From: JAGQKC01 sp965223675
GTDB taxonomy: Bacteria > Nitrospirota > Nitrospiria > Nitrospirales > UBA8639
DNA length: 64,000 nt
Assembly (NCBI GenBank): GCA_965223675.1
Contig: OZ245013.1
Span: forward strand, 620,001-684,000
Reading direction: 5' to 3'
Positions within the stretch are counted from its first letter, which is position 1, and each line of letters opens with the position of its first letter. Positions 51,003-58,950 of the stretch are shown here, piece after piece. The notes under the pieces are model-generated. The model was given only the letters and a program-made list of their open reading frames with translations. It was not told the DNA's origin and did not search any database. A program made the translations under genes and the position numbers.

Positions 51003-52352
51003 ATGAATAACATCATGATGGTTGGGGCTGGGGCGGTGAGTGGTTTCTTTGGGGCGCAGCTTGCCCGCAAGCATCCTCATGTGTCTTTCCTTCTTCGTCC
51101 CAGAACATGTGAAGCGGTTAAGGAGAATGGCCTGACTGTTCGAAGTCAGACGTTGGGAACATTTACGGTTCGTCCGAAACATGTAAGTTCCGATCCTACT
51201 GCATTGCCTACTCCAGATCTCATTGTTCTAGGAGTGAAAGCGTACGATCTTCAGGAAGTTTGTCGCCAGCTTAAGCCAGTGATGAGTCCTGATATGATTC
51301 TTTTGACTCTCCAAAATGGAGTCACTATTGAGGATGTACTCGTGGAACGATTTGGGAAGGAACCTATAGTCGGAGGAGTAGCCTTTATCTACTCAAAAAT
51401 TATCGAGCCTGGTGTGATCGAACATTACAAGCGAGGCGCATTGAAGATTGGAGAATTAGATGGGCGAAAAACTCCACGCGTCAATCAGATTGCTGAGCTC
51501 TTCACCGATGCAGGGATAGAATGCCAGATGAGCTCTGATATCCGTCGTGCCAAGTGGGAGAAGATGTGTTGGAATTGCGTATTTAATCCTCTCACGATTC
51601 TACTGAATGATTCTGTGGCTAAAGCCTTAGATCGGCCAGAGATGTCTTCGGTAATTTCTATGATTGTGGAAGAGGTTATGACAGTCGCGCGCGGGCAAGG
51701 GTTGTTTTTTGGTAAGAACATGGCTGAGAAGGTTGTGCAATCATCACAAGACCTTCGAGATATTCATACTTCCATGTATGATGATTGGAAAGCTGGGCGG
51801 CCAACGGAAATAGACTATCTCAATGGGTATATTACCAAGAAAGGAAAAGAGTTTGGCGTGCCGACGCCGCTTAACGAATCTTTAACTGCCATGGTGAAGG
51901 TGATGACTGAAGAAAATTCTACTCATTTAGGTAAGTTCTTTATTGAAGGTGAAGTCGTTCAGAGGCTCTCTTTCGACATTGAGAGTTTGAGGAAGGTGTC
52001 ATCAGAGGCGCAAGTGCCGGATATCAGTGTTCTGATGCCAAAGATGAAGGGACAAGGCGTGCGACTACGTGGTCTCTTGGATATTGCGACATTGCGGGTT
52101 GACGCAGACCATGTCACGTTTCATTCATTGGATGGCCAATTTGCGGCTACGCTCACGTTGGCGCAAGCACGGGAGTTTGGGATTTTGATCTATGAAGTCG
52201 ATGGGGCACCCTTGCCACTTGAAAAGGGCGGCCCCTTTCGACTCGTTACGCCAGGGCTTGGAGATCTGTGCGCCAATGTCAAGCAAGTGGTTAGAATAGA
52301 AATTACTAAAGGGGCAGGCCGAGATACGCGCCCGCCAGAAGTGTGTACATAG
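51003..52352 (+). CDS. Ketopantoate reductase fused to a degenerate sulfite-oxidase-fold domain
   Basis: 449 aa, where PanE alone is about 300. Residues 1-300 form a PanE-like NADPH-dependent reductase: MVGAGAVSGFFGAQLA (Rossmann loop), GVKAYD, RAKWEKMCWNCVFNP with the catalytic lysine, EIDYLNG. From about 315 the sequence matches the pterin-binding fold of the gene at 6-1034. VTFHSLDGQF aligns with its VIFRAADGYH, and GGPFRLVTPGLGDLCANVKQ aligns with HGFPLRLVVPGLYGIKNVKW. The Mo-ligand cysteine of the typical domain is absent. The ATG at 51003 follows GAGG. Confidence 0.78.
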   Translation: MNNIMMVGAGAVSGFFGAQLARKHPHVSFLLRPRTCEAVKENGLTVRSQTLGTFTVRPKHVSSDPTALPTPDLIVLGVKAYDLQEVCRQLKPVMSPDMILLTLQNGVTIEDVLVERFGKEPIVGGVAFIYSKIIEPGVIEHYKRGALKIGELDGRKTPRVNQIAELFTDAGIECQMSSDIRRAKWEKMCWNCVFNPLTILLNDSVAKALDRPEMSSVISMIVEEVMTVARGQGLFFGKNMAEKVVQSSQDLRDIHTSMYDDWKAGRPTEIDYLNGYITKKGKEFGVPTPLNESLTAMVKVMTEENSTHLGKFFIEGEVVQRLSFDIESLRKVSSEAQVPDISVLMPKMKGQGVRLRGLLDIATLRVDADHVTFHSLDGQFAATLTLAQAREFGILIYEVDGAPLPLEKGGPFRLVTPGLGDLCANVKQVVRIEITKGAGRDTRPPEVCT

Positions 52353-52388
52353 CGCGTCTCTCGTCGTTCGTCGCGAGTATCTCGTTTA
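52353..52388. repeat. ACGAG-type repeat array, copy 3
   Basis: Begins immediately after the stop codon: CGTCTCTCGTCGTTCGTCG then CGAGTATCTCGTTT. Same unit in inverse orientation as in the other three arrays. Confidence 0.65.
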
Positions 52389-52527
52389 TAATACTGATGA
52401 GGCGGTGAAAGATTTGCAACTGTGTGTGATCGTCTCTTAGAATGCCACTCAATTTTTGTGGTATCCAAAAATCATATTTTCTTTTCAGTATTAGAAATCA
52501 TAAAAATTCAAGAAAGGATTGAAGTTT

Positions 52528-52935
52528 ATGTCGGAGCGTACTCTCGCGATTATTAAGCCAGATGCAGTGAAAAAACATGCGATCGGAGATATTATTCGGC
52601 GCTATGAGAAAGCCGAAATTCATCCAATTGCCATGAGAATGCTGACCCTTTCCAAGGCGGAGGCTGAAGGCTTCTATGCGGTTCACAAAGAACGTCCATT
52701 TTTTAATGATCTTACGGCATACATGGCATCGGGACCAGTCGTTGTGCTGGTGTTGGAAGGAGAAAATGCGATTAAGATCAATCGCGATCTCATGGGGGCA
52801 ACTGATCCGACCAAAGCTGAGGCGGGGACCATTCGTGCCGATCATGGTGCGTCGATCGAAGCGAATGCGGTTCATGGCTCTGATGCTTCAGAAACTGCAA
52901 AATTTGAAATTCAGTATTTTTTTCCGGAACTCTGA
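52528..52935 (+). CDS. ndk: Nucleoside diphosphate kinase
   Basis: Balances NTP pools by phosphotransfer. 135 aa. TLAIIKPDAVKKH at the N-terminus, and the catalytic His in IRADHGASIEANAVHGSDA (the usual GTIRADHG). The ATG at 52528 has AAAGGA nine bases upstream; the frame opens nine bases earlier at TTG. The VHGSD motif is complete. Confidence 0.97.
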   Translation: MSERTLAIIKPDAVKKHAIGDIIRRYEKAEIHPIAMRMLTLSKAEAEGFYAVHKERPFFNDLTAYMASGPVVVLVLEGENAIKINRDLMGATDPTKAEAGTIRADHGASIEANAVHGSDASETAKFEIQYFFPEL

Positions 52936-53005
52936 ACTCACTCGGTCATTACGTGTTTTCTGATTGGCTTCATGTCTCGTTGGATTTCTTTAAGAAAGTA
53001 CAGAA

Positions 53006-54505
53006 ATGGTTGCAATGTGGACTTGGAGAAACCCCGCATCACTTCTCAGGAGCAATCCTGTTTTCTATTGGGTGCTCCTATCATTCGTCTGTCTGATATT
53101 CTCTGCGTGTGGAAAGACTGTTCCTCCTCCAAAAACTTTAGAAGATCTTCAAGCTCAATCTCAGGAACGACTGTTTCAATCTGCAAAAAGCGAATATCTT
53201 TCTCAACAATACACTCAAGCTATTAAAGAGCTTCGACATTTTGCGTCAACCTATCCTCGCTCACGCTATGACGCTGAAGTCACTTGGATGTTGGCCCGCG
53301 CCTATCACGAATCGGGTGATATGAAAAAGGCTCTCATGCTGTATGAGCGCGTACTCAGCGATCCTTCAGCCAGGCCTCATCATCGAGAAGCGCGACAACA
53401 TCTACAGCACCTTCAAGCGCTCTCGAAACCTCCAGTCCGAGACCGGTCTGACGTATTTGCATTACAAATGACCTTCCGTCAGTGGCTTCAAGGGCAAGAT
53501 TGGACCGCAAGATTAAAAAACATGGTGAGTCGTGGTGTGACAACGCAAGTGATCAATCTTGAATGTGGACTAACGAAGGAAGAAGCGGCAATGCTCTTTG
53601 CCGAAACGTCTAAGGTAGAAACCGGAGCCTCAGGTTCCTCTTCTGATTTTTTATCGTTTGTGCAGCAATCTCGCGAGCAGGGACTCTCCGTATTCGTCGG
53701 CGTGAATATACGATGTCTTGGGGACCTGGAGCCTGAGCTTGCCGTTGAATGGGTTGATCGGGCCTATGATCAAAAAACGGAAGCTGTTCGGTCCACTAAG
53801 TATTTTGATGTGTTTAATCCACTATACCAACGGTTTCTTAAGAAGACTCTCGTGCAACTTGCCAGTTTTGGCGTTGATGGATTTGTCTTTCTTGGCGATG
53901 CGCCCATGGGGATATTTGACGGGCTAACTCCCATAGCGTTGGCCAAATTTCAGCGGGAGTTTGGAGTGGCCTTTAACCCAAAGAGTGTGTTTGCAGCCAA
54001 GGGCAAATCAAGGAATCGATCGAGTAGGGTAGTTCTTCCCAAGAAAGCAGAATTTTGGCGGTGGGTGGGATGGAGGGCTCGCACTCGTTTGAAAGTGTTG
54101 GAAGGGTTGATGTCCGCCGTCAGGGCGTCTTCCCCTAAATCTCAAGTAGCGCTTGAAATTTATGCGGGAAGCCTCAATGATCCTCTTCGAACGTTATTAC
54201 GATTTAACGAAGATATTCTTGAAAGCCACAATCATGACTTTTCGTTTTTTGTGATAGATGTCGATGGCCCTCAACAATCTCAGAGTTCGTCGTCGCGACA
54301 AGGCGTTCAGTCCCAACAAGAATCTCTCTTCATTCTTGCTAATCGTCTCCTTGAGGTCACAAAAGATCCAACCAAAATATGGCTGACGATACCGAGGAAG
54401 ATGGAAGTCAAGACTTGGTCTTCAGAATCTTTAAAGGATCTGACACGCGGTGAAAATATTCCTCAAGGAATTGGGTTGATCTATGACTTACGTCCGTTTT
54501 CTTGA
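53006..54505 (+). CDS. Lipoprotein with TPR repeats and a glycoside-hydrolase-like TIM barrel (PgaB-like)
   Basis: 499 aa. Lipoprotein signal with Cys35 in IFSAC. Residues about 55-130 are TPR-like (YLSQQYTQAIKELRHFASTY, AEVTWMLARAYHESGDMKKA). From about 150 a TIM-barrel domain resembles the glycosyl-hydrolase-like half of PgaB: FVGVNIRCLGD, FNPLYQRFLKKTLVQLASFG, DGFVFLGDAPMG with a candidate acidic pair, and FWRWVGWRARTRLKVLEGL. No deacetylase domain. Probably a periplasmic exopolysaccharide-acting factor; inference. Start ATG uncertain by a few codons. Confidence 0.72.
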   Translation: MVAMWTWRNPASLLRSNPVFYWVLLSFVCLIFSACGKTVPPPKTLEDLQAQSQERLFQSAKSEYLSQQYTQAIKELRHFASTYPRSRYDAEVTWMLARAYHESGDMKKALMLYERVLSDPSARPHHREARQHLQHLQALSKPPVRDRSDVFALQMTFRQWLQGQDWTARLKNMVSRGVTTQVINLECGLTKEEAAMLFAETSKVETGASGSSSDFLSFVQQSREQGLSVFVGVNIRCLGDLEPELAVEWVDRAYDQKTEAVRSTKYFDVFNPLYQRFLKKTLVQLASFGVDGFVFLGDAPMGIFDGLTPIALAKFQREFGVAFNPKSVFAAKGKSRNRSSRVVLPKKAEFWRWVGWRARTRLKVLEGLMSAVRASSPKSQVALEIYAGSLNDPLRTLLRFNEDILESHNHDFSFFVIDVDGPQQSQSSSSRQGVQSQQESLFILANRLLEVTKDPTKIWLTIPRKMEVKTWSSESLKDLTRGENIPQGIGLIYDLRPFS

Positions 54506-54515
54506 TACATTCAGG

Positions 54516-54690
54516 GAGCGTTGAAAAAGTCTACCACCAGTGTCATCTAAATCAGGAAAAAGTGAAAAGTAAGAAGTGAGCAGCAAGAAGTAAAAAAGAG
54601 TGTTCATTGATCATGTTGAAGGTTTACTAGTCTGACCTTTTTACTTTTTCACGAATTGGGCTTTGCTGGACAGTCTTTTTGAACACGCTC
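54516..54690. repeat. MITE-like element with imperfect terminal inverted repeats
   Basis: Ends GAGCGTTGAAAAAGTCT (54516-54532) and AGTCTTTTTGAACACGCTC (54672-54690) are imperfect inverses. A second, nested inverse pair (AAAGTGAAAAGTA near 54559 and TACTTTTTCAC near 54641) lies inside. No coding frame. The fragment at 28022 has a related left end. Looks like a non-autonomous mobile repeat. Confidence 0.5.
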
Positions 54691-54713
54691 TTTTCATAAA
54701 AGCAGCGCAGATA

Positions 54714-54733
54714 CCCCTCAGCTTGCTGAGGGG
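54714..54733. repeat. Palindromic hairpin 1 upstream of gcvH
   Basis: CCCCTCAGC-TT-GCTGAGGGG, nine perfect pairs with a two-base loop. Repeated 61 bp downstream with a compensated base change. Confidence 0.8.
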
Positions 54734-54774
54734 AGGAATGAGCAAATGTGATTAGTCAATACATTTAAAAGATG

Positions 54775-54794
54775 CCCCCCAGCTTGCTGGGGGG
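54775..54794. repeat. Palindromic hairpin 2 upstream of gcvH
   Basis: CCCCCCAGC-TT-GCTGGGGGG, nine perfect pairs. Differs from hairpin 1 by a T-to-C change matched by A-to-G on the other arm. Ends 35 bases before the gcvH start; no T-run, so not a simple terminator. Confidence 0.8.
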
Positions 54795-54829
54795 AGCTTC
54801 ACTTTCTAATAACTTGTATGGAGGACTTT

Positions 54830-55213
54830 ATGGAGCCGAGTGATTTGCGGTTTCACAAAGAACATGAATGGATCAGAGTCGAAGGCCGTGAAGGTACGAT
54901 CGGGATCAGCAATTTTGCTCAAGATGCTTTAGGAGATGTGGTCTTCATCGAGTTGCCAAAAATTGGAACGTCCTTTGAAGCTGAGCAAGAGCTTGGCGAG
55001 GTTGAGTCCACAAAGGCGACTTCTACGATTTATTCACCAGTGAGCGGAAAAGTTACTCAAGTCAATAACGAACTCGATGAGCATCCAGAATTACTGAATA
55101 AAGATCCCTATGGAAAAGGATGGATTGTTGTGCTTGAGCTATCCACTCCTTCTGAAGTTGAGCAATTGATGACGCCTGAGCAATACGACGAGTTTCTCAA
55201 GTCTCAAGGATAG
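54830..55213 (+). CDS. gcvH: Glycine cleavage system H protein
   Basis: Lipoyl carrier protein. 127 aa. The lipoylation lysine is Lys62 in EVESTKATS, the usual context. The ATG at 54830 has GGAGG five bases upstream; another ATG lies 12 bases earlier. gcvT and gcvP are not in the window, and lpd follows after 73 bp, so the H protein may serve lipoate metabolism more broadly. A lipoate-binding protein of a sulfur-oxidation system is another possibility for isolated GcvH-like proteins. Confidence 0.93.
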   Translation: MEPSDLRFHKEHEWIRVEGREGTIGISNFAQDALGDVVFIELPKIGTSFEAEQELGEVESTKATSTIYSPVSGKVTQVNNELDEHPELLNKDPYGKGWIVVLELSTPSEVEQLMTPEQYDEFLKSQG

Positions 55214-55276
55214 AACGGAAGACATAAAACGGAAGACGATAAAGCCAGATCGAGATACGAGCAACGAACGACGATG
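55209..55276. repeat. ACGAG-type repeat array, copy 4
   Basis: Starts at the gcvH stop: ACGGAAGACATAAAACGGAAG, then GATCGAGATACGAGCAACGA and ACGACGATGAGG. It fills the space to the lpd ribosome site. Confidence 0.6.
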
Positions 55277-55286
55277 AGGAGCAGAG

Positions 55287-56690
55287 GTGAGTTCGGATAA
55301 ACACATCGCAATATTGGGTGCCGGACCCGGCGGGTATGTTGCGGCGATCCGGGCTGCTCAACTCGGAGCCCAGGTCACGATCATTGAGAATCAAGCGCTT
55401 GGTGGCGTATGCCTGAATTGGGGATGTATTCCGTCCAAAGCTCTTCTTTCCGTCGTCGAATTAGGGGAAAAGGTTAAGAAAGCAGGTGAATTTGGTATTC
55501 GAGTCGAAGGTTCAGTGCAGTACGACCTGGGCCAGATGGTGAAACGGAAAGATCAAGTTGTGGCCAATCTGGTCAAGGGTATTGGTATGTTGTTAAAGGG
55601 AGGCGGTGTCAGTCATCTTCAGGGAACAGGGACATTGGTCGACGAGCGAACAATTTCTGTGACTCTGTCAGATGGCTCTGCGACGACTGTTCGGGCAGAT
55701 GCCATCATCATTGCCACGGGTTCGTCGTGGCCCAACCTTCCGCTCTTTCCTATCGATGGAACCCGCATGATCACAAGCAAAGAAGCATTAGAGGTAAAAT
55801 CTGTTCCTGAAAATCTCTTGATTGTTGGTGGTGGGATCGAGGGATGCGAATTTGCTTCGTTGTATCGTGGCCTAGGTTCTCAAGTTACAGTGGTGGAAAT
55901 GATGCCGACCCTCCTGCCTGAAGAAGATGAAGAAATCTCAGCACTCATGACTCGAGAATTTAAAAAGCGTGGTATTCAGCTGTTTGCCGGGACAAAAGTT
56001 GAAACATGTCAAGTTGGAGAAGGTGGTGTCAGTGTGAAGCTTGGGTCTGGAGAAGAGATTAAAGCCGATACGGTTTTAGTTTCAATCGGGCGTCGATTCA
56101 ATACTCAAGGAATTGGACTGGATCAAGTTGGCGTCTCGTTGGGGTCGAGAGGAGAAATCGAGATAAACGATCGGATGGAAACGAATGTCCCCGGTGTCTA
56201 TGCAATTGGAGATGTTGTGGGCAAAGCCATGCTTGCTCATGTGGCATCCGCGCAAGGAAAAGTCGCTGTCGGAAATATTTTAGGTCATTCAGAGAGTATC
56301 AATTATGATGTGGTTCCAGCCGGGATTTTCACTCTACCTGAAATTGGTCGGGTAGGTCTGACCGAACAACAGACACGTGATCAGGGAATTCACACAAAGA
56401 TTGGTCGTTTTCGTTATAGCGGAATCGGTAAGGCGCAGAGTGTTGGTGAAATTACTGGTATGTTCAAAGTCCTTTCCGATAGTGAAACAGGAAAATTATT
56501 GGGTGCACATATTATGGGATCTCATGCCGCAGATTTGATCCATGAGGCCGCGATGGCTATGGAAGTTGGGGCAACGGCCGATAAACTGGCTTCGATGATT
56601 CATGCTCACCCGACGCTCGCTGAAGGCCTGATGGAAGCTGCGGAAGACGTTGATGGGTTAGCCATTCATCAGGCAAAAAAACGTGCATGA
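55287..56690 (+). CDS. lpd: Dihydrolipoyl dehydrogenase
   Basis: FAD/NAD disulfide oxidoreductase reoxidising dihydrolipoyl groups. 467 aa. FAD loop GAGPGGYVAAIRAAQLG, redox disulfide Cys42-Cys47 in GGVCLNWGCIPSK, second GxGxxG in IVGGGIEGCEFASLY, and the His-Glu dyad region HAHPTLAEGL. The GTG start has GAGGAG upstream. Co-directional with gcvH, and its stop overlaps the next ATG (ATGA). Confidence 0.97.
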   Translation: MSSDKHIAILGAGPGGYVAAIRAAQLGAQVTIIENQALGGVCLNWGCIPSKALLSVVELGEKVKKAGEFGIRVEGSVQYDLGQMVKRKDQVVANLVKGIGMLLKGGGVSHLQGTGTLVDERTISVTLSDGSATTVRADAIIIATGSSWPNLPLFPIDGTRMITSKEALEVKSVPENLLIVGGGIEGCEFASLYRGLGSQVTVVEMMPTLLPEEDEEISALMTREFKKRGIQLFAGTKVETCQVGEGGVSVKLGSGEEIKADTVLVSIGRRFNTQGIGLDQVGVSLGSRGEIEINDRMETNVPGVYAIGDVVGKAMLAHVASAQGKVAVGNILGHSESINYDVVPAGIFTLPEIGRVGLTEQQTRDQGIHTKIGRFRYSGIGKAQSVGEITGMFKVLSDSETGKLLGAHIMGSHAADLIHEAAMAMEVGATADKLASMIHAHPTLAEGLMEAAEDVDGLAIHQAKKRA

Positions 56691-57145
56691 CGTCTCTATC
56701 TTTCCCATTGAGGTATTCATTACTGTCCAAGGCAGCAATCTTGAGCGCTGGCATCGTGTGTCTCCTGTTCATTGGATGGCCAGTCTCTCAAACTCGCGAT
56801 AGAAGTGAGAGTCAATCGGCATTTCAAAAATCCACGCGAGTTGGTGAAATGGCCAACGCTGGGTTCTCAAGCAGTGCTCAACATGAAGCGAACGCTCAAA
56901 GCGCACGAATTAATTTGAATCTCGCTAAAGTCTCAGATTTAGAGAGTCTTCCAGGAATAGGGTCTGTGCTGGCTCAGAGGATTATCGATCATCGCGAACG
57001 CCACGGCCCCTTTAAAACCTTAGCGGCATTAGACACAGTCCCTGGGATAGGGAAGTTACGGATAGCGCACCTTCGTCCATTGGTCATCGTTACACTAGAT
57101 GACCAACATGAGAAGATTGTTCGGGCTTCGCAGACTGGATCGTAA
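56687..57145 (+). CDS. ComEA-like helix-hairpin-helix protein
   Basis: 152 aa, membrane-anchored or exported DNA-binding protein. One hydrophobic helix (about 15-32), a flexible linker and a C-terminal HhH pair: INLNLAKVSDLESLPGIGSV, AQRIIDHRERHGPF, LDTVPGIGKLRIAHL. Resembles ComEA, the DNA receptor in natural transformation; no other competence gene is nearby except recombination genes elsewhere in the window. Translationally coupled to lpd. Confidence 0.88.
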   Translation: MTSLSFPLRYSLLSKAAILSAGIVCLLFIGWPVSQTRDRSESQSAFQKSTRVGEMANAGFSSSAQHEANAQSARINLNLAKVSDLESLPGIGSVLAQRIIDHRERHGPFKTLAALDTVPGIGKLRIAHLRPLVIVTLDDQHEKIVRASQTGS

Positions 57146-57166
57146 GAACTGGCTATACCATTTACT

Positions 57167-58393
57167 ATGTCAGCTTCAGAGCTTCAGCGTCAGTTAGATC
57201 TCATCCTTCGTGGATCGATTGAAGTCATACAGCTCGATGAGCTGACAGAAAAACTCGCCAATTCAATCAAAGAAAAGAGGCCGTTGCGTGTGAAAGCCGG
57301 CTTTGACCCGACTGCACCAGACCTGCATCTTGGACATACCGTCCTCATTCAAAAACTGAAACATTTTCAAGAATTAGGCCATGAGATTATTTTTCTTATC
57401 GGCGATTTTACCGGGATGATTGGAGATCCAACGGGTGTATCCGAAACACGTGTGGCGCTTACGAAAGCACAGGTATTAGACAACGCCAAAACCTACGAAA
57501 CACAAATTTTTAAAACACTTGATCCTCAGAAAACACGCATCGTGTTTAATAGTCAGTGGATGAATGAGATGAATGCTGAAGATGTGGTGCAGTTATGTTC
57601 ACATTTTAGTGTTGCCCGCATGTTAGAACGTGATGACTTCGCGAAACGCTATCGCGATCAAAAACCCATCAGTGTCCATGAGTTTCTCTATCCACTGGTG
57701 CAAGGCTATGATTCAGTGGCTCTAAAAGCGGATGTGGAATTAGGCGGCACCGATCAAAAGTTTAATTTGTTGGTGGGACGTGATTTACAGAGAGACTATG
57801 GACAAAAACCGCAAACGGTAATCACCATGCCGCTTCTTGAAGGAACCGACGGTGTTCGCAAAATGAGCAAGAGCTATGGAAACTACATTGCTCTCGAAGA
57901 TAAACCCGGTGATATGTATGGCAAGATCATGTCCATTAGCGACACGCTGATGCGGAGGTATTATGAGTTGTTGACGACGGAGGACTTAACGTCTGTTGAT
58001 GATCAACATCCGATGGAAGCCAAAAAGGCATTGGCGGAACTCATTGTCCAGCAATATCATGGCTCTGCTGGTGCCGAACAAGCTAAGGCGGATTTTCAGC
58101 AACGGTTTCAATCAAAAGATTTTCCTGACGAACCTGACGCCCATATCTTGCTCAAGCCCTCAGACTTTGAGAGTCCGGATGCTCCTCAACTGGGAGTCGT
58201 GGATTTGCTCATGCGGACCGGCCTCCTGCCCAGTAAGGCTGAAGCGCGCCGTCTGATTGCACAACGTGCCGTTCAATTAGAGGGGGCCAAGCTCACTGAC
58301 CCCAATGGCAACACCATGTTTGAATTAGGTCGACAATATCGAGTGAAAATCGGAAAACGGAAATTTGCACTCATTGAACTCAAGAAAGAATGA
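57167..58393 (+). CDS. tyrS: Tyrosyl-tRNA synthetase
   Basis: 408 aa. HIGH-like HLGH at about 53-56 in PDLHLGHTVLIQKL, KMSKS at about 232, and a C-terminal S4 RNA-binding domain (GLLPSKAEARRLIAQRAV). The TyrZ-type form with GGTDQKFNLLVGRD. No T-box or other leader seen. Last gene of the gcvH-lpd-comEA-tyrS run. Confidence 0.96.
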   Translation: MSASELQRQLDLILRGSIEVIQLDELTEKLANSIKEKRPLRVKAGFDPTAPDLHLGHTVLIQKLKHFQELGHEIIFLIGDFTGMIGDPTGVSETRVALTKAQVLDNAKTYETQIFKTLDPQKTRIVFNSQWMNEMNAEDVVQLCSHFSVARMLERDDFAKRYRDQKPISVHEFLYPLVQGYDSVALKADVELGGTDQKFNLLVGRDLQRDYGQKPQTVITMPLLEGTDGVRKMSKSYGNYIALEDKPGDMYGKIMSISDTLMRRYYELLTTEDLTSVDDQHPMEAKKALAELIVQQYHGSAGAEQAKADFQQRFQSKDFPDEPDAHILLKPSDFESPDAPQLGVVDLLMRTGLLPSKAEARRLIAQRAVQLEGAKLTDPNGNTMFELGRQYRVKIGKRKFALIELKKE

Positions 58394-58557
58394 CAGAGGG
58401 ATTCTCTCGTTACGTCTAGGTTTCATTCCCACGCACGTAGAGTGAGGGGGAAAAGACTTACATATGAGAATAAAGAGTTATTAGCACGTGTTACTCCCCT
58501 CATCATTCATCTTGACTCTGCATGACCACAGACCTAGAATGTGAAAACCTCTAGAGA

Positions 58558-58632
58558 GCGGGCGTAGCTCAGTGGTAGAGTTCTTGCTTCCCAAGCAAGC
58601 TGTCGTGGGTTCAAATCCCATCGCCCGCTCCA
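58558..58632 (+). tRNA. tRNA-Gly, anticodon CCC
   Basis: 75 nt cloverleaf including encoded CCA. Acceptor stem GCGGGCG pairs with CGCCCGC; D arm GCTC...GAGT; anticodon arm CTTGC-TTCCCAA-GCAAG with anticodon CCC (glycine GGG codons); T arm GTGGGTTCAAATCCCAT. The 3' 28 bases are repeated 210 bp downstream. Confidence 0.95.
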
Positions 58633-58842
58633 ACTTTCCAGACAATATTTCAATTATCGAAGGTTTAAACAGACTAGAGAGGTCAGCATGTATTTGAACT
58701 CACGATGAGGGGTTCTGAAGGGGATGTGTCCCCTTCATGAGGAGGACACGAGGGGGCTGGCCCCCTCTGTGGGAGTCTGCGAGGTAGGTCTCAGTGCCGA
58801 GCAGACGACGGAGTGGGTTCAAATCCCATCGCCCGCTCCATT
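58633..58842. repeat. Structured 210 bp segment ending in a duplicate of the tRNA-Gly 3' end
   Basis: 58815-58842 is an exact 28 bp copy of the tRNA's T arm and acceptor 3' side (58605-58632). The segment between holds three hairpins: TGAAGGGGA/TCCCCTTCA (58716-58737), GAGGGGGC/GCCCCCTC (58750-58767) and GTCTGC/GCAGAC (58775-58808). No second complete tRNA is present. Looks like the footprint of an integrated element at a tRNA gene or a small non-coding insertion. Confidence 0.75.
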
Positions 58843-58950
58843 TTTTCCAAAACACTGGACCTCATATTCATCTCTTTAATGTTGTCTTGTATTTTCTTTA
58901 AATTTTTTTGGAAAATTTCATCACTATAGTACAAATAGAGGAACAGAACG

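Noticed and set aside
54506..54829. Glycine riboswitch upstream of gcvH
   Set aside because: I could not find the glycine aptamer core; the region holds only palindromes and an inverted-repeat element.
58775..58842. A second tRNA gene
   Set aside because: Only the T arm and acceptor 3' side are present; there is no matching 5' acceptor strand, D arm or anticodon arm.
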